A stretch of 64,000 nt of DNA from DATAOG01 sp963753685 (GCA_963753685.1 CAVWDE010000013.1:62001-126000), one strand, 5' to 3'; numbered from the stretch's first letter, positions 17,289 to 28,230 are shown. Numbers and translations are program-made. The notes: generated from the sequence alone by a model not told the origin.

Positions 17289-20200
17289 TCATGCCGCTGC
17301 CCTGGTCACGAAGGACTCGATCAGGCGGTCGAAGGCCGCGCTGATCTCGAACACGTCGGTGAACTCGGCGAACGCCCAGCGGCCGTAGGTGCCGAGGTTG
17401 TTGACGCCCGGGACCCAGAGCGTGCGCATGGTCTCCGCCTTCAGCTGCGCGTCGCCCTTGCGATAGCCCTTGGTCTCGACGATCAGGTTGAGCGGCTCGG
17501 GCCCGCCGTCATCGATCCTGAGGACGAAGTCGGGCAGGTACTTGCGCGGGATCGCGCCGTCGCGATAGGGCACCTCGAGGCCCAGGCCCTGGTTCTTGAC
17601 ATAGGCCAGCACGCGCGGATGCGCCTCGGCGACGCGGGCGAACTCGGCCTCCCAATCGCTGTCGCAGACCACCCAGTTGACGTGGCAGCGCGCGGGCGAG
17701 GTCGCGTAGCGGGTCTTCTTGCTGGTCGTGAAGTTGACGTGGTCGGTGGAGCCCGCGGGGTTGTACGGATCGGGGATCGCCTTGATCCGCTTCTCGCCGC
17801 TGCAGGCTGCGCTGGCAGGCGAGGTAGATCCGCTCGACCGCCTTGTCGGCGATCTCCTGATAGAGGAGCTGGGCCGGGAACGTGCCGCCCTTGCAGACCA
17901 GGTAGCCCTCGTCGATCCAGCGCCGGGCGATCTGCTTGAGCTGGCCGAACAGGTGCAGCTTCGGCTCCTCGCCGGGATCGCGGAACTTCCGGAACAGCAG
18001 GTGCTTGGCGAGATGGTAGGAGATCGAGCTCGGCCGGACGTCGCCCAGGTGCTTGAGGTCCAGCGTCACGCCCTCGCCGACGATGCCCTCCAGCAGCACC
18101 TCGCAGGGGCCGACCAGCTCGGGCGTCAGCTCGAGCCGCGAAGTCCTCGGTGAACTGCGCCGTGAGGCGCTCGTTCGGCAGCTCGACCCGGTAGCCCTCG
18201 ATCCGCGGGAAGCGGATCTCGAGCGCCGCGCGCTCCTTGACCGCATGGACGCGCACGGTCTCGCTCGGCCGCGCCGGCTTCGACGACCACGGGCTTGGCG
18301 GTGAAGTCGAACGGCACGCCCAGGATGTCGGCGTACTCGACGTCGAACAGGCCCTCCTCGTTCAGCTCGTAGGACTGACGCCGCAGCGCCCGGCCCACCA
18401 CCTGCTCGCACAGGAGCTGCGTGCCGAACGCGCGCACGCCCAGGATGTGGGTGACGGTGTTGGCGTCCCAGCCCTCGGTCAGCATCGAGACCGAGACCAC
18501 GCAGCGGACCTGCTCGCCGAGCCGCCCTGGCTTGCCGACGGTGTTCATCACCTCGCGCAGCAGGTCCTGATCGGTGATCTTCTCGGCCGCCGCGGCGCCG
18601 GAGCGCTGCGCCATCTCGCGCTTGAACTGCTCGATCTCGGCGCCGGCGTAGTGCCGGAACTCGTCGCTCAGCGCGTCGCCCGATTCGAGCTGCTCGCTGT
18701 CGATCAGCAGCGTGCGCGGGCGCGGCAGGCGGTTGCCGTACTCGTCGTAGTTGCGGAACAGCTCCAGCCGACCCGGGACGTAGCGCGATTCCTCGCCTTC
18801 CTCCTGCTCTCGCTCGAAGCCGGAGATGAAGTCGTAGACCAGCTTCGAGGTCGCGGTGTTGTTGCAGACGACGATGAACACCGGCGGCACGCCGATGCCC
18901 TCCTCGCTGCCAGAGCTCGAAGGTCTTCTCGTAGTGGCCGTAGAGGGCGAAGAGCGCCGTCTGCAGCTCGGACGGCAGGCTGAGGGGGTCGAGCGCGCCG
19001 CCCTTGCCGCGCCCCTTCTTGGGCATGCGCTTGCCGATGTGCTCCCAGAGGTTGCGGTAGATCGGCATGTCGCCGGTCGGCAGGTTGTCGGCGACCGGCA
19101 CGCGCGGCAGCTTGACGATGCCGCACTCGATCGCGTCCATCAGCGAGAAGTCGCTGACCGTCCACGGGAACAGCGTGCCCTCGGCGTAGCCCGAGCCGCG
19201 CAGGAAGAACGGCGTCGCCGAGAGGTCGTAGACGGCGCTCAGGCCGAGCTTGCGCTTGACGATCTCGATGCCCTGAGATCCAGAGCCGCGCCGCCTCGTT
19301 GTTCTTCTTGGCCTCGTCCTTGTCCTCGCCCTTCAGGTCGTCCTCGTCGGCTCGGCGTCGGCCTTCTCGCGGTAGCAGTGGTGCGCCTCGTCGTTGAGCA
19401 CGACGATGCCCTTCATGCTCATCAGCTCGGGCAGCACGCGCTGGAGCATCTGCCCCTCGGTCTCCAGCGTGTTCAGCTCCGGCCCGCGGCCCTTGAGCAG
19501 GGCGCGGCCGACCTTGGAGATCTCGACGCGCTCGCGCAGCTTGAAGGCGTGGTAGTTGGTGATGACGATCTTGGCCTTGTCCATGTCCGGCAGCATGTCC
19601 GGCGGGACCAGCTCGCGGTGCCGGTAGTAGCTCTCGGGGTCGTTGGGCAGGAGGACGCGCAGGCGGTCCTTGATCGTGATGCCTGGCGTCACGATCAGGA
19701 AGCCGCGGCTGAAGGTCTTGCTGCCCGGGTGACGCACGGCGTTCAGCGTGTGCCAGGCGATCAGCATCGCCATCACGGTCGTCTTGCCCGCGCCGGTGGC
19801 CATCTTCATGGCGAGCCGCACGAGCTCCGGATTGGCCTGCTCGTTGGCGCCCAGGATGTGCTCCCGGAATTTCTCGGCCCGCCTGCCGAGCTTGGGCGCG
19901 ACCTCGGTCAGCCAGATGATCGTCTCGACCGCCTCGACCTGGCAGAAGAACGGGCGGACCGATTCGAAGCGGTGGTGCCGCCAGTGCTGCAGCAGCCGGG
20001 CGGTCGCCGGCGTCACCTGCCAGTCGTTCGGGTTCGGCAGGCGCCGCCAGGCGTCGACGTAGTCGCGGATCTCGTTGATGATCGGGGTCGGGTTGTACTC
20101 CTGCTCGGCGTCGCTGAGGCCTTCCGGCGTCGGCGAAGACGATCTCGGCCTGCTTGGCCGAGCGCTGCTTCCGTTTGCGCGGCTTGGGCACCGGCGTGAT

Positions 20201-20332
20201 CAGTGCCGAGCGCCGGCGGCCCTGGAGCGGCGGCCGGTTCGTCGGCTGCCCGTCCTCGTCGAGATCGTGATGGCGCGTGGGAATCTCGTAGGGCGAATTC
20301 AGGATCGGTTGCTCGAAGAACGTCTCAGCCAC
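17289..20332 (-). pseudogene. Type III-like restriction helicase/nuclease (Res; BPTD_3080-type), multiple frameshifts
   Basis: DEAD/DEAH-type translocase with a C-terminal nuclease, about 1010 aa if repaired. ATG 20332 gives MAETFFEQPILNSPYEIPTR. Walker A is in MKMATGAGKTTVMAMLIAWH, the DEAH box in VVLNDEAHHCYREKAD, and helicase domain 2 in SMLTEGWDANTVTHILG and QVVGRALRRQSYE. The C-terminus has YLPDFVLRIDD and LIVETKGYRK, i.e. the PD-(D/E)xK spacing of a nuclease. Apparent single-base shifts lie near 20127, 19350, 19277, 18901, 18275, 18138 and 17802; between them every segment is well conserved. It is the first gene of the operon, followed by NYN and Mod. It would cut unmodified DNA with the methyltransferase specificity if intact. 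Confidence 0.87.
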
Positions 20333-21516
20333 TTGTCTTGACCTCAGACACCGCCGCCCGGATCACGCGCCGTCGGCGCCAACTTCTCACTAAAGGCGGT
20401 TTAATCTGAATCATCTCCCGGTTGCAACGCATATCCACAATTTTCATGAAACGCAGATGGAGAGCGCCCAGTGGTCGAAGCGCCCCATGGCGCAGATCTG
20501 CGTCACTTTTGCGCCCGAATTCAGCGGTTTTGCGCCGACCTCAGCAGGCCAAATCGCCGGTATGGCGGCCGCGCGGAAATTCGCAGGAAAATCTGAATAC
20601 CTCCGGAAATTGGCGACACCCGCAGACGCGCCACAGGGCACAGATCTGCGTCACTTGTGTGCCCTGGACCAGCGGTTTTGCTGCCAAAAATCAGCGGTTT
20701 TGCGGTCGAAATCAGCGGTTTTGCGGCCGGAGGCCAGGGCCAAGTCGCCAGTTTAGCGAAAAACCATGTAACCGCAAAGACTTACGTATGTGCACACATC
20801 TGTCTCATGAGGCTACACAAGTGTCGCATTGGTGAACCACCCGGAAATTCTCGTCCGCGCCTGGAAATTCCTTCGATAATTCCTGAATATTGCGAAATGG
20901 CGGTGCGGCGCTGCAGCTCGCTGGACCAGGCCGGCCTTGGTGGGTGGCCCTGAGTCCCAGGCGGGCCGCCAGGTTCGCCCTCGGCAGCGGCCCCGCATCG
21001 GTATATTCGGTAATAATTCTTATATGTAGGATTTTCCACGCGCCGTCGCATGCGCAGAAGCGTGCGCAACTGTGCGCAACCGTTACGACATTGGGCGGTT
21101 CTGGGCAGCGTGCCGGACAACCTGTGCTTGCATATGTTCCTATTCGCTGCTACGGTTACGAGTTCGCTTCCCAGCCGCGCCGATGGCTCCGACAAGGCCA
21201 CGACCTCATGACCGACGACCCCCGAACCCCCGCCCGCCGGTTAAGTCGCGGCCGGCGGCGCCCTTCCAAGGGCCCGGTGGTCGCGCAGACCCATCTCGAG
21301 CCGCTCGAGCGCGCGAACCGCGCTGATGCCGCATGGTGTGGTGCCCCTGTCCCGAAAACCAAACGAACCCGAGAACAGAGCCGGAATCAAATGCTTAGAT
21401 GCATGAGCCACGCGCCTTCGTGCCCTCGCCGGCACCCATTCCTGGCGCCCCTCCTGTCACCGCGGCAGCAACCCGGGAGGGCATACCGACCGGTGCTGCC
21501 CGGTCGCGCCCGTGAG
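20333..21516. other. Non-coding stretch upstream of the R-M-like operon
   Basis: About 1.2 kb with no convincing gene; open frames here are short and their translations do not look like protein. It is less GC-rich than the surroundings around 20400-20900. It holds the short direct repeats described separately (20491-20731), four scattered GGAAATT words (about 20575, 20604, 20841 and 20863) and, next to the Res start, the region where the operon promoter should lie. No clear promoter was identified. Confidence 0.5.
20491..20731. repeat. Short direct repeats (CAGATCTGCGTCACTT and TCAGCGGTTTTGCGG)
   Basis: CAGATCTGCGTCACTT occurs at 20493 and again at 20641, each followed after about 15-20 bases by AGCGGTTTTGC (20523 and 20671). 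AGCGGTTTTGCGG then recurs at 20692 and 20713 as a near-perfect 21-bp tandem pair. Spacing is irregular, with no CRISPR-like pattern. A regulatory or dispersed-repeat origin is possible. Confidence 0.7.
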
Positions 21517-22146
21517 CTAGCCTTGCGGCTCCGCGGGAGCGCCACCGTGCAGGACCTCCTCGCCGCGCTCGATGAGCAGCGGCACGACCAGGTCCTCCTC
21601 GTCGTCGAGGTGGCGGCGGAGCTGGCGCCCGAGGGTGGCCTCTGCGTCGCGAAAGCGGGCGAGCGCGGCGTGGAACAGCGCCCGGTCGGCGCCGTCCTGC
21701 GCCAGCACGCGGTTGGCGTGCGCCGCGAGGTCGCCGAGGCTTGCGTGCAGGCTGTCGTGGTCGCGCTCGAGCAGCTCGAAACCCGAGGCCAGGCGCGGCT
21801 CCGCCCGCCGGAACACCGGAAAGTAATGCAAGTCCTCGACCTGATGGTGGCCCTCGAGCTGCCAGAGGAGGGTCTGCACATGGCGCGCGAGCCAGGGCTT
21901 GAACGCGGCCGCCTCGATCGCCTCAGCGAGCGCCGCCTCGCTGCCGGTGCGCAGGATCTCGTCCAGCTCGCGGAACAGCGCATGGCGCGCGAGCCAGTAG
22001 CGCGCGAGCTCGCCGAGCCGCGGGTGGTCCGCCCAGCTCGCGCGCGGATGACGGCGGGCGAGAAAACGCAGCTCCTCGCCGAGCGCCGTCCGCTCTGCGA
22101 GGTCCGTGCCCGCGCCCCCAGGCCCGGCCTCGGCGGAGGGGCTCGG
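21517..22146 (-). CDS. Hemerythrin-domain (HHE) protein; start uncertain
   Basis: Predicted di-iron or cation-binding four-helix protein. The frame contains ARYWLARHALFRELDEIL, LLWQLEGHHQVEDLHYFPVF, LLERDHDSLHASLGDLAAHA and RQLRRHLDDEEDLVVPLLIE, with conserved His and Glu/Asp ligands typical of HHE domains. The first ATG in frame is at 21879, but this would cut off the first helix. The conserved sequence clearly extends upstream towards 22146, next to the dienelactone hydrolase stop (22149), where no ATG/GTG/TTG is seen. A nonstandard start or a small indel is likely. It is probably co-transcribed with the hydrolase. Oxygen/NO handling or iron storage is known for relatives; the specific role is not determined. 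Confidence 0.75.
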   Translation of the reverse strand, partial: PSPSAEAGPGGAGTDLAERTALGEELRFLARRHPRASWADHPRLGELARYWLARHALFRELDEILRTGSEAALAEAIEAAAFKPWLARHVQTLLWQLEGHHQVEDLHYFPVFRRAEPRLASGFELLERDHDSLHASLGDLAAHANRVLAQDGADRALFHAALARFRDAEATLGRQLRRHLDDEEDLVVPLLIERGEEVLHGGAPAEPQG

Positions 22147-22148
22147 CC

Positions 22149-22808
22149 TCAGCCGACGTGCTCGGCGAAAAAGGCGAGCGTGCGCTCGCGCGCGAGCCGG
22201 GTGCTCTCGGCGTGGTAGGACTGGCGCTGGTCGCAGTTGAAGCCGTGCCCGGCCGGGTAGATGAAGACCGGGATCTCCGGATGCGCCGCCATCATCTTGC
22301 GCACCTCCGCGATCGGGATCGACTGGTCCTGCTCGCCGAAGTGCAGCTCGATAGGGCAGTTGGGCCGCTCATCGGCGAGCCCGGTGACGCCGCCGCCATA
22401 GTAGCCGACCGCCGCCGCGAAGGTCTTCGAGCGGGTGGCACACACCCAGGCGACCGTGCCGCCCCAGCAATAGCCGACCGCGCCGATCTTGCCGAGGCCC
22501 GCGACCTCGCTCGCTGCCGCCTCCATGTCGGCAAGCGCGTTCTCGAGCGATACCGGCTCGCGCAGCGCCCGCCCGCGCGCGATGTCGTCCGGCGTATAGC
22601 CCAGCTGCACGTCGCGCTCGACCCGGTCGAACAGCGCCGGTGCCACCGCGACGTAGCCCTGCTTGGCAAAGTCGTCGCACACCGCCCGGATGTGGCTGTT
22701 GACCCCGAAGATCTCCTGGGCGACCACGATCGCGCCGCGCGGCGCCCCCGCCGGCTCCGCCCGATAGATCCCGAACTCGTGGCCATCCGCGGCCTTGCCT
22801 TGCACCAT
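22149..22808 (-). CDS. Dienelactone hydrolase family protein
   Basis: Alpha/beta hydrolase of about 219 aa. ATG 22808 gives MVQGKAADGHEFGIYRAEPA; ATG 22832 (MGERALGK) is an alternative start. The catalytic triad positions are visible: nucleophile Cys in GAVGYCWGGTVAW, Asp in LHFGEQDQSIP, His in IYPAGHGFNCDQR. EIFGVNSHIR and DDFAKQGYVAVAPALFDR are family blocks. Enzymes of this type open dienelactones in chlorocatechol breakdown, but most genomic copies act on unknown esters. Nothing nearby suggests aromatic degradation. Confidence 0.92.
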   Translation of the reverse strand: MVQGKAADGHEFGIYRAEPAGAPRGAIVVAQEIFGVNSHIRAVCDDFAKQGYVAVAPALFDRVERDVQLGYTPDDIARGRALREPVSLENALADMEAAASEVAGLGKIGAVGYCWGGTVAWVCATRSKTFAAAVGYYGGGVTGLADERPNCPIELHFGEQDQSIPIAEVRKMMAAHPEIPVFIYPAGHGFNCDQRQSYHAESTRLARERTLAFFAEHVG

Positions 22809-23067
22809 CTTGCCCAATGCTCTCTCCCCCATGCCGACGATCGCTCCAGCCGATCGGAGCCAGCCTCGCCCCGAAGGGCAGGCTGCCGGGCTGAACGCGC
22901 TACCGGCGCAAACCAAGCGGATTTGCCCGTCCCTGCCAAGCCCCTTGCGCGGCCAAGGGTTAGCAATCTGGCGCAGTCGGTCGGGACCGGAGCAGCGCGT
23001 TGTCGGTCCGATACAGTCATGCGTTCAGCAGGGCCGGACGCGTCGCAGCTTGCTAACATTGGGGATA

Positions 23068-23089
23068 TTAGCTAAATGAGGCTAGCTAA
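23068..23089. promoter_or_regulatory. Paired TAGCTAA sites upstream of Phd/VapC
   Basis: TTAGCTAA (palindromic, 23068-23075) and CTAGCTAA (23082-23089) are spaced 14 bases apart, ending 14 bases before the antitoxin start. The AT-rich ATATTA just before could belong to a promoter. Autorepression by the antitoxin at such paired sites is normal for this module type; binding here is inferred. Confidence 0.35.
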
Positions 23090-23103
23090 GGCGAGTGACG
23101 GAC

Positions 23104-23340
23104 ATGGCGACGGTCACCATTCACAAGGCCAAGACGCAGCTCTCCAAGCTGATCGAGCAGGCCCTGCGCGGCGAGGAGGTGATCATCGCGCGCGGCAAGA
23201 CGCCGGTCGCCCGCCTGGTGCCCTTTGCGCAGGCGCCGCCCAAGCGCGGCTTCGGCTCGATGAAGGGCAAGGTGTGGCTGGACGAGAGCTTTTGGGAGCC
23301 CCTGCCGGAAGAGGAGCTCAAGCTCTGGGAGGGCGGCTAG
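23104..23340 (+). CDS. Type II antitoxin, Phd/YefM family
   Basis: Antitoxin of 78 aa that should neutralise the PIN toxin encoded three bases downstream and repress the operon. MATVTIHKAKTQLSKLIEQA is the DNA-binding Phd N-terminus; GEEVIIARGKTPVARLVPF is the typical second block. The C-terminus (LDESFWEPLPEEELKLWEGG) is the toxin-binding arm common in Phd antitoxins paired with VapC. ATG 23104 is preferred over an in-frame start at 23095. Confidence 0.93.
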   Translation: MATVTIHKAKTQLSKLIEQALRGEEVIIARGKTPVARLVPFAQAPPKRGFGSMKGKVWLDESFWEPLPEEELKLWEGG

Positions 23341-23343
23341 CGA

Positions 23344-23730
23344 TTGCGGCTGCTGCTCGACACGCACGCGCTGATCTGGTGGCTGGCGGGCGATGCGCGG
23401 CTGCCGACGAGCGCGGCGGACGCGATCGACCAGTGTCGCCCGGATGTGTTCGTGAGCGCAGCCTCCGCCTGGGAGATCGCCACCAAAGTCCGGATCGGCA
23501 AGCTCCCGGGTGCGGCGGCGATCGCTCCGGATATATCGGGCGCCATCACTCGCGAGGGTTTCCAGCCGCTCGCGGTCACAGTCGAGCACGGCCAGCGCGC
23601 GGGCGCGCTGCCCGGGCCGCTCCGCGACCCGTTCGACCGCATGCTGATCGCCCAGGCGATGCAGGAGAACCTGCACCTCGTCTCGATCGAGCGCGCCTTC
23701 GACGCCTACGGCGTGCTACGCCTGTGGTGA
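23344..23730 (+). CDS. vapC: PIN-domain ribonuclease toxin, VapC type
   Basis: Toxin of 128 aa, Mg2+-dependent RNase of the PIN family. TTG 23344 follows the antitoxin stop by three bases. Conserved acidic residues are seen in LLLDTHALIWWLAGD (first Asp), ASAWEIATKVRIGKL (Glu) and PLRDPFDRMLIAQAM (Asp pair), plus LVSIERAFDAYGV at the end. All four acidic positions look intact, so the toxin is probably active. Confidence 0.92.
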   Translation: MRLLLDTHALIWWLAGDARLPTSAADAIDQCRPDVFVSAASAWEIATKVRIGKLPGAAAIAPDISGAITREGFQPLAVTVEHGQRAGALPGPLRDPFDRMLIAQAMQENLHLVSIERAFDAYGVLRLW

Positions 23731-23789
23731 GCGTCCGCCGCCGGCTTGCCCGCTTTTCCTTGTCAGTTTTTCGCGGCACCCAGCACGGG

Positions 23790-24021
23790 TCAGGACCGCA
23801 GGAGACGCATGAATTCGTCCGGCGAAAGCGGAACGTCGGCCAGGATGGCCCGAATCAACGGCACAGCGAGATCGCGACCCTTTGTGAAGGGGCACGGTCG
23901 TGGTTCGACCGTCGGGATGGCGATAGAAGACGTGGCTGCCTCTTTGGCGCGCCCGAGCGAAGCCAAGCCTTTTCAACACGCGCTCCATCGTCCGGGCGCT
24001 GACCGGCGTGAGGCGCGCCAA
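23790..24021 (-). pseudogene. hicA: HicA-type toxin, one frameshift
   Basis: mRNA-interferase toxin with a double-stranded-RNA-binding-like fold, about 76 aa. The N-terminal part (VLKRLGFARARQRGSHVFYR, then HPDGRTTTVPLHKG) contains the GSH motif with the catalytic His. The frame shifts near 23883; restored, it reads RDLAVPLIRAILADVPLSPD and ends EFMRLLRS at 23790. A TTG at 24021 directly abuts the HicB stop; the ATG 33 bases further in would remove part of the first helix. The break could be a sequencing indel or an inactivated toxin. Confidence 0.8.
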
Positions 24022-24240
24022 CTACGCCACCTCGATCTGCTGCACCCCCACGAATTTCGGAAGGTGGTCACGCAGATCCGCCTGCTCTTCCAGGCAAAGC
24101 GCCAGCACCTCCTGGAGGTTGGCGCGAAGCTCGTCCAGGCTCGCCGCCTGGGTATGCGCGCCGGGTATGCCCGGCACGATGCCGACGTAGAGCTTCGTCT
24201 CCTCGTCGAATTCGATGTAAGCGGTGAAGGTCATCGTCAT
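24022..24240 (-). CDS. hicB: HicB-type antitoxin
   Basis: Antitoxin of 72 aa. FTAYIEFDEETKLYVGIVPG, IPGAHTQAASLDELRANLQE and VLALCLEEQADL are the HicB-like partial RNase H fold. It lacks a C-terminal DNA-binding domain, as in short HicB forms. ATG 24240 overlaps the stop of a small upstream reading frame (TGATG); ATG 24234 is an alternative. It comes before the toxin gene, an order seen in part of the HicAB family. Confidence 0.9.
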   Translation of the reverse strand: MTMTFTAYIEFDEETKLYVGIVPGIPGAHTQAASLDELRANLQEVLALCLEEQADLRDHLPKFVGVQQIEVA

Positions 24241-24391
24241 CACGCCCTGCTTTCAGTCAGCAAGCGCCTTGAAGCCGGCGTAGGCCGAGTCAATGTCGTC
24301 ATGCGCCGGGACCACTGAAATCGCCTCAACGAGAACAGCTCATCCCATACCTCGTTCGATTGAGTCAGCAGGCGCCTCATCTTCCACGCCA

Positions 24392-24392
<1 letters not shown>
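24240..24392 (-). CDS. Small open reading frame (50 aa) coupled to ettA and hicB
   Basis: Fifty codons from ATG 24392, overlapping the ettA stop as TGATG and ending in a TGATG overlap with hicB. The product (MAWKMRRLLTQSNEVWDELF at the start, many Arg, no hydrophobic segment) is not recognised. The precise overlaps on both sides are the only evidence for translation. It may be chance or a remnant. Confidence 0.3.
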
Positions 24393-26068
<1,676 letters not shown>

Positions 26069-26464
26069 AGGGGAGCTCCTGGGCAATGTGGGCGGCCTTC
26101 TACCAGGGATCGGAGCGGCAAGATAGGGCGGGGGTACAACGCGTCAACGCGTCACGGCTCGGGCCGGCGCGGGGATCAGCGGACGATCCCGAACAGGGCT
26201 GCGAGCCTCGCCTGGACCTCGGCGATGACCGCCTCTGGCGCGTGGCCGGCAGCCGCAGCCTGCGGGCGCCGCGGTCGATCGAGCGGACCTGGTCGACCAG
26301 GACGGCTGCAGGCTCGCGACCGCTGCCTTGGGCGGGCGGACGCCAGACTGTTGCCCCGCCTGCCCGAGAGCTGCAAGTTGGAACCCCGGCCGCGCGAAGG
26401 TGCTCTGGACCGGAGCTGCCGTGCCGGCTAGAAGCGCCTGGAGATTTGTCGAGAGGGAGGAACC
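26069..26464. other. Intergenic region between divergent ettA and hydroxyacid dehydrogenase genes
   Basis: About 400 bases with no supported gene; long open frames here are antisense or read-through frames of the neighbours. It should hold two divergent promoters. A purine-rich GAGAGGGAGGAACC lies just before the dehydrogenase start at 26465 and is its ribosome-binding site. Confidence 0.5.
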
Positions 26465-27400
26465 ATGTCGGTCGAGATCGCGGTGATCGGCCCGCAGCGC
26501 CCGTTGGTGCTCGAGGCGCTGACCAAGGAGTACCAGGTCCACAACGTCATCGAGGCGCAGGACAAGATCGCGGCGCTGAAGCCGGTGGCCGGACGTATCC
26601 GGGGCGTGGTCAGCAACGCCATGACCGGCCTCTCGGCCGAAGTGATCGATGCGCTGCCCAAGCTCGAGCTGTGCGCGATCATGGGGGTCGGGCTCGAGAC
26701 CACGGATCTGCCGGCCGCGCGCGAGCGGGGCATCGTCGTGACCACGACGCCCGTGCTCTACGACGACGTCGCCGATCTCGCCGTGATCCTCGGCATGTGC
26801 GCCTCGCGCCGGATCGCCGCGGCCGACCGGTTCGTGCGCTCGGGGCAATGGCTGAAGGGAAGAATAGCACCGGCGCAGAAGTTCAGCGGCAAGCGCGCCG
26901 GGATTCTGGGACTCGGCCGGATCGGCAACGCGCTGGCGCCGCGGCTGCAGGCGTTCGGGATGACCATCGCTTACTACGATCCGCTGCCCAAGTCCGGCGT
27001 GCCCTATCAGGCTTATCCGAGCCCGCTCGAGCTCGCGCAGAACGTCGACATCCTGTTCCTCGCGGCCGCCGGCGGCCCTGGCGTCAAGCACATCGTGAAT
27101 GGGGAAATCCTGAACGCGCTCGGGCCCAAGGGCATCTTCGTCAACGTCGCGCGCGGCTGGCTGGTCGACGAGGTGGCGCTGGTCCAGGCCCTGACCTCGG
27201 GCCGGCTGGGTGCTGCGGGCCTCGATGTGTTCGAGTACGAGCCCAAGGTGCCGGAGGAGCTGCTCGCGCTGGACAACGTCGTCCTGACCCCGCACATCGC
27301 CAGCAACACCGAGGAGACCATGCGCGCGATGGGCGATTGCGTGCTCGACAACGTCCGCTCCTGGTTCGCGGGCACCGGCCCGGTCACGCCGGTCGCGTGA
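26465..27400 (+). CDS. D-2-hydroxyacid dehydrogenase (NAD(P)-dependent)
   Basis: Cytosolic oxidoreductase of 311 aa interconverting 2-oxo and D-2-hydroxy acids (glyoxylate/hydroxypyruvate reductase type). GGAGG precedes ATG 26465. The Rossmann fingerprint is AGILGLGRIGNALAPRLQAF. Substrate and catalytic residues: Arg in NVARGWLVDE, Glu in GLDVFEYEP, His in VVLTPHIASN. ETTDLPAARERGIVVTTTP is typical of the family. The next gene, an SDR, starts 11 bases after the stop and is probably co-transcribed. Confidence 0.93.
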   Translation: MSVEIAVIGPQRPLVLEALTKEYQVHNVIEAQDKIAALKPVAGRIRGVVSNAMTGLSAEVIDALPKLELCAIMGVGLETTDLPAARERGIVVTTTPVLYDDVADLAVILGMCASRRIAAADRFVRSGQWLKGRIAPAQKFSGKRAGILGLGRIGNALAPRLQAFGMTIAYYDPLPKSGVPYQAYPSPLELAQNVDILFLAAAGGPGVKHIVNGEILNALGPKGIFVNVARGWLVDEVALVQALTSGRLGAAGLDVFEYEPKVPEELLALDNVVLTPHIASNTEETMRAMGDCVLDNVRSWFAGTGPVTPVA

Positions 27401-27411
27401 GGGCAGGGGCC

Positions 27412-28230
27412 ATGGTCGAGGCAGTGCTGCCGCTCGCGGGCCAGGTCGCGCTCGTGACCGGGGCCGGCCGCGGTCTCGGGCGGGCGTTCGCCGAGCGGCT
27501 GGCCGGGCTCGGCGCAGCGATCGGCGTGCATGGCATGCGCGAGGAGGGGCCGGCGGAATATGGCGAGGGCACGACGCTGACGGCGACCGCGGCCGCCATC
27601 GGGCAGGCGCATGGCGTCCGCACCTGCCGCGTGCTGGGCGATCTGACCGATGCGGAGCAGGTGGCAAGGGTCGTCGGGACGGTCGAGGCCGAGCTCGGCC
27701 CGGTCGATCTCCTGGTGCACAACGCCGGCGGCGACATCGCCGCGGCCGGCGGCCGGCCCGACCCGAACGATGCGGTCATGATCAAGGAGGCGGACGTGCG
27801 GGCGGTGCTCGAGCGCAACCTGCTCTCGACCATCCTGGTCTGCCAGCAGGTGGCGCGCAGCATGATGGCGCGCCGGCGGGGCCGGATCCTCACCATCAGC
27901 TCGATCGCCGCCTTCAAGGGCCGCGAGCACGGCGCGATCTACGCGACCGCCAAGGCGGGCGTGGTCCACTACACCCGCTGCCTCGCCGACCAGCTCCGAC
28001 CCTACGAGATCGCGGTCAACTCGCTGGCCCCCGGCGACACCCGGACCGGCCGCTTCCTCAATACCCGCGCGGTCGACCCGGAGCGCCTGGCGGAGGCCGG
28101 CACGCTGGATCGGATCGGGACGGTCGACGAGGTCGCGCGCGTGGTGGAGTTCTTCGCCGGCCCGCTCGGCGCCTTCGTCTCGGGCCAGGTGCTGCGGGTC
28201 GACGGCGGCGCCCAATGCTGGCCAGGCTGA
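27412..28230 (+). CDS. Short-chain dehydrogenase/reductase
   Basis: Cytosolic NAD(P)-dependent oxidoreductase of 272 aa, classical SDR. Cofactor motif VALVTGAGRGLGRAFAERLA, DLLVHNAGGDIAA (NAG motif), catalytic Ser in ILTISSIAAFKG, and Tyr/Lys in AIYATAKAGVVHY (YxxxK). The end GQVLRVDGGAQCW is the usual SDR terminus. Paired with the upstream D-hydroxyacid dehydrogenase and a downstream MFS transporter, which suggests catabolism of an imported hydroxy- or sugar acid. Confidence 0.93.
   Translation: MVEAVLPLAGQVALVTGAGRGLGRAFAERLAGLGAAIGVHGMREEGPAEYGEGTTLTATAAAIGQAHGVRTCRVLGDLTDAEQVARVVGTVEAELGPVDLLVHNAGGDIAAAGGRPDPNDAVMIKEADVRAVLERNLLSTILVCQQVARSMMARRRGRILTISSIAAFKGREHGAIYATAKAGVVHYTRCLADQLRPYEIAVNSLAPGDTRTGRFLNTRAVDPERLAEAGTLDRIGTVDEVARVVEFFAGPLGAFVSGQVLRVDGGAQCWPG

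Noticed and set aside
20491..20731. Direct repeats considered as a CRISPR or replication iteron array
   Set aside because: Only two to four irregularly spaced copies, no spacer pattern, no replication initiator gene nearby.
26144..27667. A 507-codon minus-strand frame over the hydroxyacid dehydrogenase
   Set aside because: Shadow of the conserved plus-strand gene; no recognisable protein features.
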